Positions 7,673 to 17,900 of a stretch of 64,000 bases of DNA are shown here, in pieces. Numbering within the stretch: position 1 is the first letter of the stretch; the number at the start of each line of letters is the position of its first letter. The stretch spans positions 5,438,001 to 5,502,000 of the forward strand of contig NZ_SNWR01000001.1 of NCBI RefSeq assembly GCF_004362215.1. The letters are read 5' to 3'. The position numbers and the translations under genes are program-made. The notes beneath the pieces were generated by a model. The model saw only the letters and a list, made by a program, of their open reading frames with translations, made no database searches and was not told the origin of the DNA. Source of the stretch: Paractinoplanes brasiliensis (GTDB lineage: Bacteria; Actinomycetota; Actinomycetes; Mycobacteriales; Micromonosporaceae).

Positions 7673-9132
7673 GCCAGTCCCTTCTCCGTTTCCAGCAGAT
7701 AGGCCACCACGTCGGTGGCCCGGTACGTCTGCCGGCCGGCGGGCAGCCGGCGCAGCAACTCGCGTACGGCGGTGAAGTCGGTGCCGGCGGTGATCACCGG
7801 CGGCTCGGTGTAGCCGCCGGCCCGCTGCTGTGCGAAGCCGGCGGCCGCCATCAGCCCGTTGCACAGGCAGCGCCGCCCGGCCGTGTTGACCTCTCGGCCG
7901 CCGCCGTGGCTGCGGTACATCGCCACGGGCTCCGCGGGGCACCGGTAGCCGACCGAGCCATCCGGCTTGCGGTACGCGGTGCGCAGCACGCCGAGGTCGC
8001 ACAGTCGCTCCCGATCGGCGTAGACGTCCTCGTCGGACAGGGTTCCCGGTAGCTGCACCACCTTGAACGGGAAACCCGTCGGGGAGGCGCGGCCGTCGGT
8101 GCGTACCGGCACGTCGCCGCGGGCGGCCAGTTCGACGACGCGGCGCTTCCACTCGGCGGCCATCCCGGACTCCTCGCAGTACGCGAACGCGGTGCCCACC
8201 TGCACACCGGTGGCTCCGGCAGCCACCGCCCGGGCGAGTCCGTCCGGGGTGCCGTACGAACCGGCCATCCAGAACGGCAGACCGAACCGGGTCATCGACC
8301 GGGGGTCGACCACGTCGCGGTCGTCATAGACGGGCTGACCGGTGTCGTCGACGCGGCGCGGGCCGCGCGGCGGGGCGTTGTGCCCACCGGCTGCGGCGCC
8401 TTCCACGATGAAGCCGTCGGGCCGGGTGCCGGGATCGGCGGCGAGCCCCTCGGCGAGGTCGACGGAGGCCACGATGGCGTCGAAGCGGGGGCGCTTCAGC
8501 GGGTGCTGCCCCGGCGGAGCGTACGCCCGGGGGTCGAACCGGATGGCGTGCTGGCCGTCGGCCGACGTGGCGCCCTGGACCCGGACCGGCAGCGCCACCG
8601 GCTGGTGGGCGGCCAGCCCGTCCAGCAGTCCGGGCAGGTGGGCGGGGTTTCCGGCGCCCACCAGCACGTGGTCGACACCGGCGAGCATGGCGCCGTAGCA
8701 GCCGAACGGGATCGGCAGTTCGATCTTGCGCAGGTAGTTGATGCCGATCAGGCCGTCGTGACCCTCCTTGGCGAGGTACACCTCGACGAAGTTCGCCGCG
8801 ATGGTGAGCTCGGCGAGCACCCGGGACGGCTGCTGACTGAACCGCAGCACCGGCCGGAACGGTGCCGTCGCGGGTTTGCCGCCGGCCACGTAGTAGGTGC
8901 GCAGGATCCGTTCCGCCGCCCCCGGCACGGGGAAGTGTGCCAGTGCCCGGCGTATGTCACCGCCGAGGTCGCCCTGCTGCAGCCGCCGGGCGCAGACGAT
9001 CTCCAGTGCGGTGCCCGACACCACCCCCATCTGGCCGGTCAGGGACACGGCGCGGGCGAGTCGCCAGCCGGAGACGGCGACGCCCATGCCGCCCTGGATG
9101 ATCCGCGGACCGCGAGCCGATCGGGCCGTCAT
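7669..9132 (-). CDS. PfaD-like flavin enoyl reductase (nitronate monooxygenase fold)
   Basis: 487 residues, in the range of PfaD proteins. The TIM-barrel start (IIQGGMGVAVSGWRLARAVS), GMLAG-like flavin region, EGAAAGGHNAPPRG active-site loop and late GATGVQVGTAFAYCEESG phosphate-binding loop match the PfaD branch of the nitronate monooxygenase family. PfaD acts in trans as enoyl reductase for polyunsaturated fatty acid synthases, and the megasynthase here lacks an internal reductase of that kind. Four cysteines are clustered near residues 400-440. GGGGAGG precedes the ATG. It is divergent from the etfB operon. Confidence 0.88.
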   Translation of the reverse strand: MTARSARGPRIIQGGMGVAVSGWRLARAVSLTGQMGVVSGTALEIVCARRLQQGDLGGDIRRALAHFPVPGAAERILRTYYVAGGKPATAPFRPVLRFSQQPSRVLAELTIAANFVEVYLAKEGHDGLIGINYLRKIELPIPFGCYGAMLAGVDHVLVGAGNPAHLPGLLDGLAAHQPVALPVRVQGATSADGQHAIRFDPRAYAPPGQHPLKRPRFDAIVASVDLAEGLAADPGTRPDGFIVEGAAAGGHNAPPRGPRRVDDTGQPVYDDRDVVDPRSMTRFGLPFWMAGSYGTPDGLARAVAAGATGVQVGTAFAYCEESGMAAEWKRRVVELAARGDVPVRTDGRASPTGFPFKVVQLPGTLSDEDVYADRERLCDLGVLRTAYRKPDGSVGYRCPAEPVAMYRSHGGGREVNTAGRRCLCNGLMAAAGFAQQRAGGYTEPPVITAGTDFTAVRELLRRLPAGRQTYRATDVVAYLLETEKGLA

Positions 9133-9340
9133 CGTGTCCTCCCCTCGCCGGTTCGACTGAGCGTCGCGTCACGGCGCCGCCCGCCACCAGTGCCGTTCGG
9201 CCCCCAATCGCCGGACCGGTTTCTGCTCGGAGGTCAATAGGTCCTTGGTCCCTTTTCTCAGGGGTATCGGCGCCTGCAGTTGATCGACAAATGTCCATAC
9301 GCTGCGTAGTCAGGACCCTACTAGCTCGGGCGGTTTTGTC
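9133..9340. promoter_or_regulatory. Divergent control region of the lipid locus
   Basis: 208 bp between the PfaD-like and etfB genes. On the plus strand TCGACA (9284-9289), 17 bp and TAGTCA (9307-9312) form a weak promoter candidate 29 bp before the etfB ATG, which itself has no good ribosome-binding site. No strong palindrome stands out. Confidence 0.35.
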
Positions 9341-10120
9341 ATGAAGATCGCAGTGCTGATCAAATATGTCCCGGAGGCGACGGCCACCTGGCGTTTCGCC
9401 GATGACCGCACGCTGGACCGGGCGAGCATCGACGGCCGGCTCTCCGAACTGGACGAATACGCCGTCGAACAGGCCGTCCGGCTCGCCGAGGCGGGCGTCG
9501 CCACCGAGATCACCTATCTGACGATGGGCCCGGCCCGGGCCGTCGAGGCGGTGCGCAAGGCCCTCGCGATGGGCGGTGACCGGGCGGTGCACATCCTCGA
9601 CGACGCGCTGCACGGCACGGATGCCGCCGGCACCTCGCTCGTCCTCGCGGCCGCGCTGAAGCAGACGGATGCCGACCTGGTCATCTGCGGCATGGCGTCC
9701 ACCGACGCGGAGATGTCAGTGGTGCCGGTGATGGTGGCCGACCGGCTCGGCATGCCGGCGCTGGTGGACGCCGCCGAGGTCCGGGTCGACGGTGACACCG
9801 TCACCGTCGAGCGCGACACCGACGACGCGACCGAGGAGGTCGCCGCGCCGCTGCCGGCCCTGGTGACGGTCACCGACCGGTCCGGTGAGGCCCGCTACCC
9901 CTCCTTCAAGGGGATCGTCGCGGCCAAGCGCAAGCCGGTCACCACCCGGTCGCTGGCCGACCTTGAGATCACCGCCGGACAGGTCGGCGCCGCCGGTGCG
10001 GCCACCGAGGTCCGCGCTGTCCGTCCCCGGCCGCCCCGCGAGGCGGGCACGGTCATCACCGACGAGGGCGACGCCGCCGTCCGGCTGGCCGACTTCCTCG
10101 CCGCCAACAAGCTGTTGTAG
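9341..10120 (+). CDS. etfB: Electron transfer flavoprotein beta subunit
   Basis: 259 residues, the family length. It begins MKIAVLIKYVPEATATWRF, with the beta-subunit core SELDEYAVEQAVRLAEAG and the AMP-binding loop CGMASTDAEMSVVPVMVADRLG, followed by RYPSFKGIVAAKRKPV near the C-terminus. With EtfA it accepts electrons from acyl-CoA dehydrogenases. It is first in an operon with etfA, an EtfD-like protein, an acyl-CoA dehydrogenase and the megasynthase, so it probably serves that dehydrogenase specifically. Confidence 0.95.
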   Translation: MKIAVLIKYVPEATATWRFADDRTLDRASIDGRLSELDEYAVEQAVRLAEAGVATEITYLTMGPARAVEAVRKALAMGGDRAVHILDDALHGTDAAGTSLVLAAALKQTDADLVICGMASTDAEMSVVPVMVADRLGMPALVDAAEVRVDGDTVTVERDTDDATEEVAAPLPALVTVTDRSGEARYPSFKGIVAAKRKPVTTRSLADLEITAGQVGAAGAATEVRAVRPRPPREAGTVITDEGDAAVRLADFLAANKLL

Positions 10121-10143
10121 ACCACAAGCCCTGGGAGGCTGCG

Positions 10144-11109
10144 GTGAGCACAGTCCTGGTCCTCATCCACCACGACGACGGAATCATTCGGAAGCCGAGC
10201 CTGGAACTGCTGACGCTGGCGCGCCGGCTCGGCGAACCCGCGGCCGTGGTGCACGGCGGCGCGGGCGAGGCGCTGATCGACGCGCTCGGCCGGTACGGCG
10301 TGACGACGGTGTACTCGATCACGCCGCCGGAGCCGCCGTCGTACCGGCCGATGGTCGAGGCGCTGGCGCTGGCCGACCTGGCCGCCAGCACCGCGCCGGC
10401 CGCCGTCCTGGTCAGCTCCGGTCCGGGCGGCACGGAGGTCGCCGCCCGCGTCGCGGTGCGCCTCGACGCCGGCATCATCACCGGCGCGGTCGACGTGACC
10501 ACCGGCCCGGACGGCCCGGTGGTCACTCAGTCGGTGTTCGCCGGCGGCTGGTTCACGGAGAGCCGGGTCCGGCGCGGAACCCCGGTGATCACGGTGCGCC
10601 CGAACGCCGTCACCGCCGAGCCCGCGCCCGAGCCGGCCCACGCCGCCGTCCGGACAGTCACCGCCGAGCCGGTTTCCGCCGCGGTCCCCCGCGTGGTGGC
10701 GAGCCGGGCGAAGGCCGCCACCGGACGGCCCGGACTCGCCGACGCCACCGTCGTGGTCGCCGGTGGCCGTGGCGCCGGCTCCGCCGAGGGCTTCGCGGTG
10801 ATCGAGCGCCTGGCCGACGCGCTGGGTGGCGCCGTCGGCGCTTCCCGGGCCGCCACCGACCTCACGTGGTGCCCGCACGACCTGCAGATCGGGCAGACCG
10901 GCAAGACCGTCGCCCCGCAGCTCTACCTGGCCGGCGGCATCTCCGGAGCGATCCAGCACCGGGCCGGCATGCAGGGGTCCCGGACCATCGTCGCGATCAA
11001 CAAGGACCCGAAGGCGCCGATCTTCCAGATCGCCGACTTCGGCGTGGTGGGTGACCTGCACACCGTCGTACCGGCCCTGATCGACGAGATCCGGAAGCGC
11101 AGGGGCTGA
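10144..11109 (+). CDS. etfA: Electron transfer flavoprotein alpha subunit
   Basis: 321 residues from a GTG with GGGAGG upstream. The FAD-binding C-terminal domain is clear: GGRGAGSAEGF (~204-214), VGASRAATDL, GQTGKTVAPQLYLAGGISGA (~263-282) and SRTIVAINKDPKAPIFQIAD. It forms the FAD-bearing heterodimer with EtfB. It sits 23 bp after etfB and 5 bp before the next gene. Confidence 0.96.
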   Translation: MSTVLVLIHHDDGIIRKPSLELLTLARRLGEPAAVVHGGAGEALIDALGRYGVTTVYSITPPEPPSYRPMVEALALADLAASTAPAAVLVSSGPGGTEVAARVAVRLDAGIITGAVDVTTGPDGPVVTQSVFAGGWFTESRVRRGTPVITVRPNAVTAEPAPEPAHAAVRTVTAEPVSAAVPRVVASRAKAATGRPGLADATVVVAGGRGAGSAEGFAVIERLADALGGAVGASRAATDLTWCPHDLQIGQTGKTVAPQLYLAGGISGAIQHRAGMQGSRTIVAINKDPKAPIFQIADFGVVGDLHTVVPALIDEIRKRRG

Positions 11110-11114
11110 CGGCC

Positions 11115-13232
11115 ATGGCTCTTCGACTCGGCATCGGACTGGTGATGACCGCGGTGGCGCTCTTCGTCGCCGGTCGGCGGATCGCCATGCTGCACCGGCT
11201 GGGCCGTGCCGCGCAGCCGGTGGAGCCGGGCCGGACCACCGGCGCGGCGGCCCGGCTACGCGCCGAGCTCATCGAGGTTCTCGGCCAGCGCAAGCTGCTG
11301 ACCTGGACGGTTCCCGGGGTGGCGCACATGCTCGCGTTTTGGGGCTTCCTGGTGCTCGTGCTGACTGTCATTGAGGGGTACGGCGCGTTGCTCCAGCGGG
11401 ACTTCCACCTGCCGCTGATCGGCACCCAGCCCTGGCTCGGCTTCCTGGAGGACGTGTTCATCCTCGCCACGCTGGTCTCGGTGGTGGTCTTCGCGGCGAT
11501 CCGGATGCGGCACTCGCCGGCCCGTGAGGGCCGCCGCTCCCGGTTCTTCGGCTCCCATCTGGACGCCGCGTGGCTGGTCCTTTTCATGATCTTCAACGTG
11601 GTATGGAGCCTGCTGCTCTACCGCGGCGCCCAGATCAACACCGGTCACTTCCCGTTCCCGGGCGGTGCCTTCGCCTCCGAGGCGGCGGCCCGGCTGCTGG
11701 AGCCGCTCGGCGCCACCGGCAACGACGTCGCCGAGACCGCCGGCCTGCTGCTGGCGCTCGGCATACTGCTGCTGTTCCTGGTCATCGTGGTCCACTCCAA
11801 GCACCTGCACGTCTTCACCGCGGCCGGCAACATCGCGCTGAGCCGCCGGCCGCGCGCCCTGGGCGCCCTGCTGCCGGTGCACTCCGTCGGCAAGCCGGTC
11901 GACTTCGAGGACCCCGGCGAGGACGACGTGATCGGCCGCGGCTCGATCACCGACTTCACCTGGAAGGGCCTGCTCGACTTCGCCACCTGCACCGAGTGCG
12001 GGCGGTGCCAGTCGCAGTGCCCGGCCTGGAACACCGGCAAGCCGCTGTCACCGAAGTTGCTGGTGATGAGCCTGCGAGATCACGCGCTGACCGCGGCGCC
12101 GTACCTGCTCGCTACCGACCGGTCCCGGGTGGACGCGCTGGCGTCGGCCGCGGCGCTGACCCCGTTGGTCGGCGCCGAGGGTGTCGTCCACCCCGACGTG
12201 CTCTGGTCGTGCACCACCTGCGGCGCCTGCGTGGAACAGTGCCCGGTCGACATCGAACACGTCGACCATGTCGTCGACATGCGCCGCTACCAGGTGCTGA
12301 TGGAGTCCAGCTTCCCGCCCGAGGCCGGGGTGCTGCTCCGCAACCTGGAGCACGCCGGTGACCCCTGGGGCCGTGGTTCGGGGGCCCGCACCGAATGGAC
12401 CGCCGGGCTGGACTTCGAGGTGCGCACGCTGAACGGCGACCGCATCCCTGACGACCTGGAGTACCTGTTCTGGGTGGGCTGCGCCGGCGCCTTCGACGAC
12501 CGGGCCCAGCGCACCAGCCGCGCGGTGGCTCAGCTGCTGCACACCGCCGGGGTCCGGTTCGCCGTCCTTGGCAGCGGCGAGACCTGCACCGGTGACCCGG
12601 CTCGGCGCATCGGCCACGAACTGCTCTTCCAGCAGCTCGCCGCGCAGAACGTCGAGACGCTCAACGGCGCGGGCGTACGCCGGATAGTGGCCACCTGCGC
12701 GCACTGCTTCAACACCCTGGCCAACGAATATCCGCAGTTGGGCGGCGACTACGAGGTCCTGCACCACACCCAGCTGCTGGCCCGGCTCGTCGCCGACGGC
12801 CGCCTCACCCCGGTGACGCCGGTCGACGCCACCGTCACCTATCACGACCCCTGCTATCTGGGCCGGCACAACCGGGTCTTCGTACCGCCGCGCGCGATCC
12901 TCGGTGACCTGCCCGGCGTCCGTCTCATGGAGCCCGAACACACCCGGGAGCGGTCCTTCTGCTGCGGCGCCGGCGGTGCCCGGATGTGGCTGGACGAGAC
13001 GCTCGGCACCCGCATCAACGAGACCCGCACCGACGAACTGCTCGCCACCCGGCCGGACATCGTGGCGGCCGCCTGCCCGTACTGCGTCGACATGCTCGCC
13101 GACGGTGTGGCACTGCGCCAGGAACAGGACCGGGACGGCGGTCAGGTCGCGGTCATCGACGTGGCCGAGGTCCTGCTGCGATCGGTATCCGACCCCCTGC
13201 TCACGAACGAACCCGGAAGGGCGCAGCCATGA
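11115..13232 (+). CDS. etfD: EtfD-like membrane (Fe-S) oxidoreductase
   Basis: 705 residues. The N-terminal third is membrane-embedded with about five hydrophobic helices (residues ~1-20, 60-80, 110-130, 150-170, 215-235) and carries histidines suited to haem binding. Two [4Fe-4S] motifs follow, CTECGRCQSQCP from residue 292 and CTTCGACVEQCP from residue 366. Two cysteine-rich CCG-type domains come next (HDPCYLGRHN, SFCCGAGGARMW). This layout matches the mycobacterial EtfD family, which passes ETF electrons to menaquinone. Its coupling to etfBA and the dehydrogenase supports that role here. Confidence 0.88.
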   Translation: MALRLGIGLVMTAVALFVAGRRIAMLHRLGRAAQPVEPGRTTGAAARLRAELIEVLGQRKLLTWTVPGVAHMLAFWGFLVLVLTVIEGYGALLQRDFHLPLIGTQPWLGFLEDVFILATLVSVVVFAAIRMRHSPAREGRRSRFFGSHLDAAWLVLFMIFNVVWSLLLYRGAQINTGHFPFPGGAFASEAAARLLEPLGATGNDVAETAGLLLALGILLLFLVIVVHSKHLHVFTAAGNIALSRRPRALGALLPVHSVGKPVDFEDPGEDDVIGRGSITDFTWKGLLDFATCTECGRCQSQCPAWNTGKPLSPKLLVMSLRDHALTAAPYLLATDRSRVDALASAAALTPLVGAEGVVHPDVLWSCTTCGACVEQCPVDIEHVDHVVDMRRYQVLMESSFPPEAGVLLRNLEHAGDPWGRGSGARTEWTAGLDFEVRTLNGDRIPDDLEYLFWVGCAGAFDDRAQRTSRAVAQLLHTAGVRFAVLGSGETCTGDPARRIGHELLFQQLAAQNVETLNGAGVRRIVATCAHCFNTLANEYPQLGGDYEVLHHTQLLARLVADGRLTPVTPVDATVTYHDPCYLGRHNRVFVPPRAILGDLPGVRLMEPEHTRERSFCCGAGGARMWLDETLGTRINETRTDELLATRPDIVAAACPYCVDMLADGVALRQEQDRDGGQVAVIDVAEVLLRSVSDPLLTNEPGRAQP

Positions 13233-14908
13233 CCACGACCACCGGCCTCGACCGGGACACCCTGCACCTGATGTTGTCCTCTCTCGACGACTTCCTCGCC
13301 CAGCAGTTGCCCGAGAGCCGGCGACTCGAACTGGACCGCGACGACGTGTGCCCCGAAGAGACCGTCCGCGGCATGTGCGGCGACGACCTCGGCGTCCACC
13401 TCGTGTTCGTCCCCGAGGAGTACGGCGGTCTGGGCGGCGGCGCGTTCGACTCGTACCGGATCTGCGAGCGGATGGCCCGCATCGACATCGGCGTCGCCAC
13501 GTCGGTGTTCGCCACCTTCCTCGGCAGCGACCCGATCCTGGTCGGCGCCACCCCGGAGCAGCGCAAGGAGTGGCTCGGCCGGATCGCCGAACAGGGCATC
13601 CTGTTCGCCTACGGCGCCACCGAGCCGGAGGCGGGCAGCGACCTGGGCGCGCTGACCACAACCGCCACGCCGGTACAGAGCGGCGGACGGCTCACCGGGT
13701 ACCGGCTGACCGGGCGCAAACAGTGGATCAGCAACGGGACCGTCGCGGACGTCTGCACGATCCTCGCGCTCGCGCCCGGTGGGCCGTCCTGGTTCATCGT
13801 CGAACGCGGCACCCCTGGCTTCACCGCCTCTGCGCCCGAGGACAAACACGGCATCCGGCTGTCCGACACCGCGGCGCTGTTCCTCGACGACGTGCTGGTG
13901 CCGGCGGAGAACCTGGTCGGCCGGGTCGAGGGCCGTGGGCTCGTCCAGGCGCAGCAGGTCTTCGGCTACACCCGGGTGATGGTCGCCGCGTTCGGGCTCG
14001 GCGGCGGCTGGGAGGCGCTCGACCGGGCCATCGCCTATTCCGCGAGCCGGGCCCAGGGCGGCGCGCCGCTCGCCGAGAAGCAGGGCTACACCCACAAGCT
14101 GATCGTCCCGCATGCGGTCCGGCTGGAGGCGGCACGCGCCTTCGTGGAGGAGACCGCCGCCCGCCTCGACGCCGGGGAGGGTACGGACGGGGCGCTGAAC
14201 ACCGCGGGCGCCATCGCGAAGTACCTGGCCACCGAGGCCGGCAACGCCGCTGCCGAGGCGGCGATCCAGGCGCACGGCGGGTACGGATACACCCGGCCCT
14301 ACCTGGTCGAGAAGATCAAACGCGACGTCCGGATCACCACGATCTACGAGGGCACCTCGGAGATCCTCGAGATGACGATCGCCCGTGACCGGTGGCAGCA
14401 GCACCTCAAGAGCGCCGGCCGGTACCACCGCGACGACGCCCGAGACCTGGCCGCGCTGCCCGCAACCTCCGGCGGGCCGATCGCCGCCCTGGCACTGGAC
14501 TGCCTGGCCGCGGTGCTGGACGCCTGCCGGACCGACAGGCTCACCCGCAACCAGCACGTCCTGTTGCGCCTGGGCGAGCTGATCGCCTGGGCGGAGTGCG
14601 CCGGCGTGCTCGCCCGCCGCGCCGCCGCGGCCGCTGCCGGGACCCTGCCGGAGAAGGCGGACCGGCGCTTCCCGACAGCCACTCTGGCGGCGATCAGCCG
14701 CGTCTTCGCCCGCGAGGCCGCGCTCAAGGTCGCCGACGAGGGGTTGCGGTTGGTCCTCGGGGCACAACCGGCGCCCACCGGCACGGACCCCGCCGCCGCG
14801 CTGCCGCTGGATCGGGTACGCGCCGCGCAGACCGGACTGCTCGCCGACCTCGACCACATCGCCGACGCACTGTACGACCGGATCGCACCTCTGGAGGCTG
14901 CGTCATGA
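13229..14908 (+). CDS. Acyl-CoA dehydrogenase
   Basis: 559 residues, longer than a typical 380-400-residue enzyme because of a helical C-terminal extension (~415-559). The FAD/substrate loop reads FAYGATEPEAGSDLGAL and the WIS motif is KQWISNG. The C-terminal catalytic loop TTIYEGTSEILEMTIARD carries the expected Glu base. It would introduce a 2,3 double bond into a CoA- or carrier-bound acyl chain and hand electrons to EtfAB. It overlaps its upstream and downstream neighbours by 4 bp (ATGA), so all are coupled. Confidence 0.93.
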   Translation: MTTTTGLDRDTLHLMLSSLDDFLAQQLPESRRLELDRDDVCPEETVRGMCGDDLGVHLVFVPEEYGGLGGGAFDSYRICERMARIDIGVATSVFATFLGSDPILVGATPEQRKEWLGRIAEQGILFAYGATEPEAGSDLGALTTTATPVQSGGRLTGYRLTGRKQWISNGTVADVCTILALAPGGPSWFIVERGTPGFTASAPEDKHGIRLSDTAALFLDDVLVPAENLVGRVEGRGLVQAQQVFGYTRVMVAAFGLGGGWEALDRAIAYSASRAQGGAPLAEKQGYTHKLIVPHAVRLEAARAFVEETAARLDAGEGTDGALNTAGAIAKYLATEAGNAAAEAAIQAHGGYGYTRPYLVEKIKRDVRITTIYEGTSEILEMTIARDRWQQHLKSAGRYHRDDARDLAALPATSGGPIAALALDCLAAVLDACRTDRLTRNQHVLLRLGELIAWAECAGVLARRAAAAAAGTLPEKADRRFPTATLAAISRVFAREAALKVADEGLRLVLGAQPAPTGTDPAAALPLDRVRAAQTGLLADLDHIADALYDRIAPLEAAS

Positions 14909-17900
14909 CCGCCGTAAGTCCCGTACCCATCGCCGTCATCGGGCTCGGCGCCGTCATGCCCGACGCGCCCGACGCCGCCACCTTCTGGACCAACATCAGA
15001 ACCGGCCGCTACTCGATCAGCGACGTGCCGCCGGAGCGCTGGGACCCGGCTCTGCACTACGACCCCGACCCGCGCGCCCCCGACAAGACGTACTCCCGCA
15101 TCGGCGGCTGGGTCCGCGACTTCACCTGGGACCCGCTGGCCTGGCAGCTGCCCGTGCCACCGGCGGTCTCGGCGCAGATGGAGGAGGGCCAGAAGTGGTC
15201 CGTCGCCACTGCCCGGGCGGCGCTGCTCGACGCCGGCTGGCCGGACTGGCCCGTCGACCCGGAACGGGTGGCCGTCATCATCGGCAACGCCATCGGCGGG
15301 GACAAGCACTACCGCACCGTGCTGCGGGTGCAGTTCGACGAGGTGGTGCAGCGGCTGCGGTCGGCACCGTCCTTCGCTCAGCTGCCCGAACCGGTCCGCG
15401 CCGCGGTGCTTGCCGAGACCCGCGACCCGTTCCTGGCCGGTCTTCCCGAGATCACCGAGGACACCATGCCCGGCGAACTGGCCAACGTGATCGCCGGCCG
15501 GATCGCCAACCTGTTCAACTTCCGCGGCCCGAACTTCACCACCGACGCGGCCTGCGCCTCCGGGCTCGCCGCCATGTCCGCGGCGGTGCGCGGACTGCAG
15601 GCCGGCGACTTCGACGTCGCGGTCACCGGCGGCGTGGACCGCAACATGAACGCGGCCGCGTTCGTCAAGTTCTGCAAAATCGGTGCCCTGTCCGCCACCG
15701 GCACACGCCCGTTCGACGCCGGCGCCGACGGGTTCGTCATGGGCGAGGGCGCGGCCCTGTTCGTGCTCAAGCGCCTTGCCGACGCCGAACGCGACGGCGA
15801 CCGCGTCTACGCGGTCCTGCTCGGCCTCGGCGGCTCCAGCGACGGCCGCGGCAAGGGCATCACCGCCCCGAACCCGCTGGGACAGCGGCTCGCGGTGGAA
15901 CGTGCCTGGCAGAACGCGGGACTCGACCCGGCGCTGGCCTCCTGCGTGGAGGCGCACGGCACCTCGACGCGGGTGGGCGACGCCACCGAGCTCGGCAGCC
16001 TCAGCGACGTGTTCGCCAAGGCCGGTGCGGCCACCGGCGCCATCGCGCTCGGGTCGGTCAAGTCCAACATCGGCCACCTCAAGGCCGCGGCGGGCGCGGC
16101 GGGACTCTTCAAGACGGTTCTCGGCCTGCACGAGAAGGTGCTCACCCCGAGCCTGCACTTCGAGCGGCCCAACCCGCACGTGGACTGGGACGCCATCCCG
16201 TTCCGGGTCAACACCGAGCTGCGCGAGTGGCCGGCGCCGCGGCACGGCGTGCGGTGCGCCGGGGTCAGCGCCTTCGGCTTCGGCGGCACCAACTTCCACG
16301 CTGTCCTCGAGGAGTACGTCCCCGGGCGGCACCGGCAGCCGCAGGAGAGCGCCCGCTCGTACGCCGGGGTCGACCTCGCCCGGCAGGCCTCCGCCTCGGC
16401 CGAGCCTCGGCCGCCGCTGCGGGGGGCGGCCGTCGTCGGCGGCCGCGACGAGGCCGACGTCGCCGGGCAGCTGGACCGGCTGGCCGCCGCTGCGGCGGCC
16501 GGACGGGCCCCCGCGCCGGCCGCGCCCGATCCCGAGATCGCCGGGGCCGCCGTCCGGGTCGCCATCGACTATGCCGACCCGGCCGACCTCGCGGCCAAAG
16601 CCGGCCGGGCGGTCTCGGCGCTGCGTGCCGGTGACCCGGCCCGCTGGCGGATGCTGCGGGCCCAGGGCGTGTACCTGGGGCGCGGCGCACCGGGCCGGGT
16701 GGCGTTCCTCTACACCGGGCAGGGCTCGCAGTACGTCAACATGCTGCGCGACCTGCGGGCGCGCGAACCCCTCGTGGCCGCCGCCTTCGCCGAGGCGGAC
16801 CGGGTGATGACGCCCCTGCTGGGCCGGCCGCTGACCGGGTACATCTTCGCCGACGAGAGCGACCAGGCCACCCGGCGTCGCCTGGAAGAGCAGCTGATGC
16901 AGACCGAGATCACCCAGCCCGCGGTGCTCGCCACCGACCTGGCGCTGACCCGGCTGCTGGACGCCTACGGCGTGCGCCCGGACCTGGTGATGGGGCACAG
17001 CCTGGGCGAGTACGGCGCCCTGGTCGCCGCCGGTGCGCTGTCGTTCGACGCCGCGCTGGAGGCGGTGAGCGCCCGCGGCCGGGAGATGGCCGGGCTCACC
17101 ATGGCCGACAACGGCGCGATGGCGGCGGTGTTCGGCCCGCTCGAGCAGATCGAGCGGATCGTCGCGGCGACCGAGGGATACGTCGTCGTCGCCAACGTCA
17201 ACAGCGTCAGTCAGGCGGTCGTCGGCGGCGCCACCGAGGCGGTGCAGCGGGCGATCTCCGCCTTCGAACGGGCCGGCCTGACCGCCACTCGGATCCCGGT
17301 CAGCCACGCCTTCCACACCGAGATCGTGGCGCCGGCCAGCGAGCCGCTCAAGGTGGCCCTGCGCCGTCTGGACGTGCACGCGCCGGTGCGTCCCGTCGTC
17401 TCGAACGTGACCGGCGAGTTCTACCCGCCCGACGCCGACATGGAGGCCATGCTCGACCTGCTCGGCCGGCAGGTCGCCTCGCCGGTGCAGTTCGTCAAGG
17501 GACTGCACACGCTCTACGCGGCCGGTGCCCGGATCTTCGTGGAGGTCGGCCCCAAGAGGGCGCTGCACGGCTTCGTCGAGGACGTCCTCGGTGACGACGT
17601 GCTGGCGCTGTTCACCAACCACCCGAAGGCCGGCGACGTGGCCTCCTTCAACCAGGCCCTCTGCGGCCTTTACGCCGCCGGCCTCGGCTTCGCCGCGTCG
17701 GCGCAGACCGGCCGGGCCGCCGCAGCGGCCACCGCCGGAGCTGTCCCGACCACGCCGGAAAGGACCGCCATGACCACCGACCGGTACGCCGAACTCGGTC
17801 ACCTCTTCGCCGACGTCCTCGAACGCGGCCTGCAGATCTACTCGGGCGGCCGCCCCGCCGGCCCGCCCACCGCCGGCCCCGAGCCGGTCGTGGTGACCGG

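Noticed and set aside
7669..8052. Plus-strand frame continuing from 6928 into the flavodoxin and PfaD region
   Set aside because: The minus strand encodes well-conserved flavodoxin and PfaD-like proteins, so the plus frame there is a shadow; only the part before 7160 was kept as a weak remnant.
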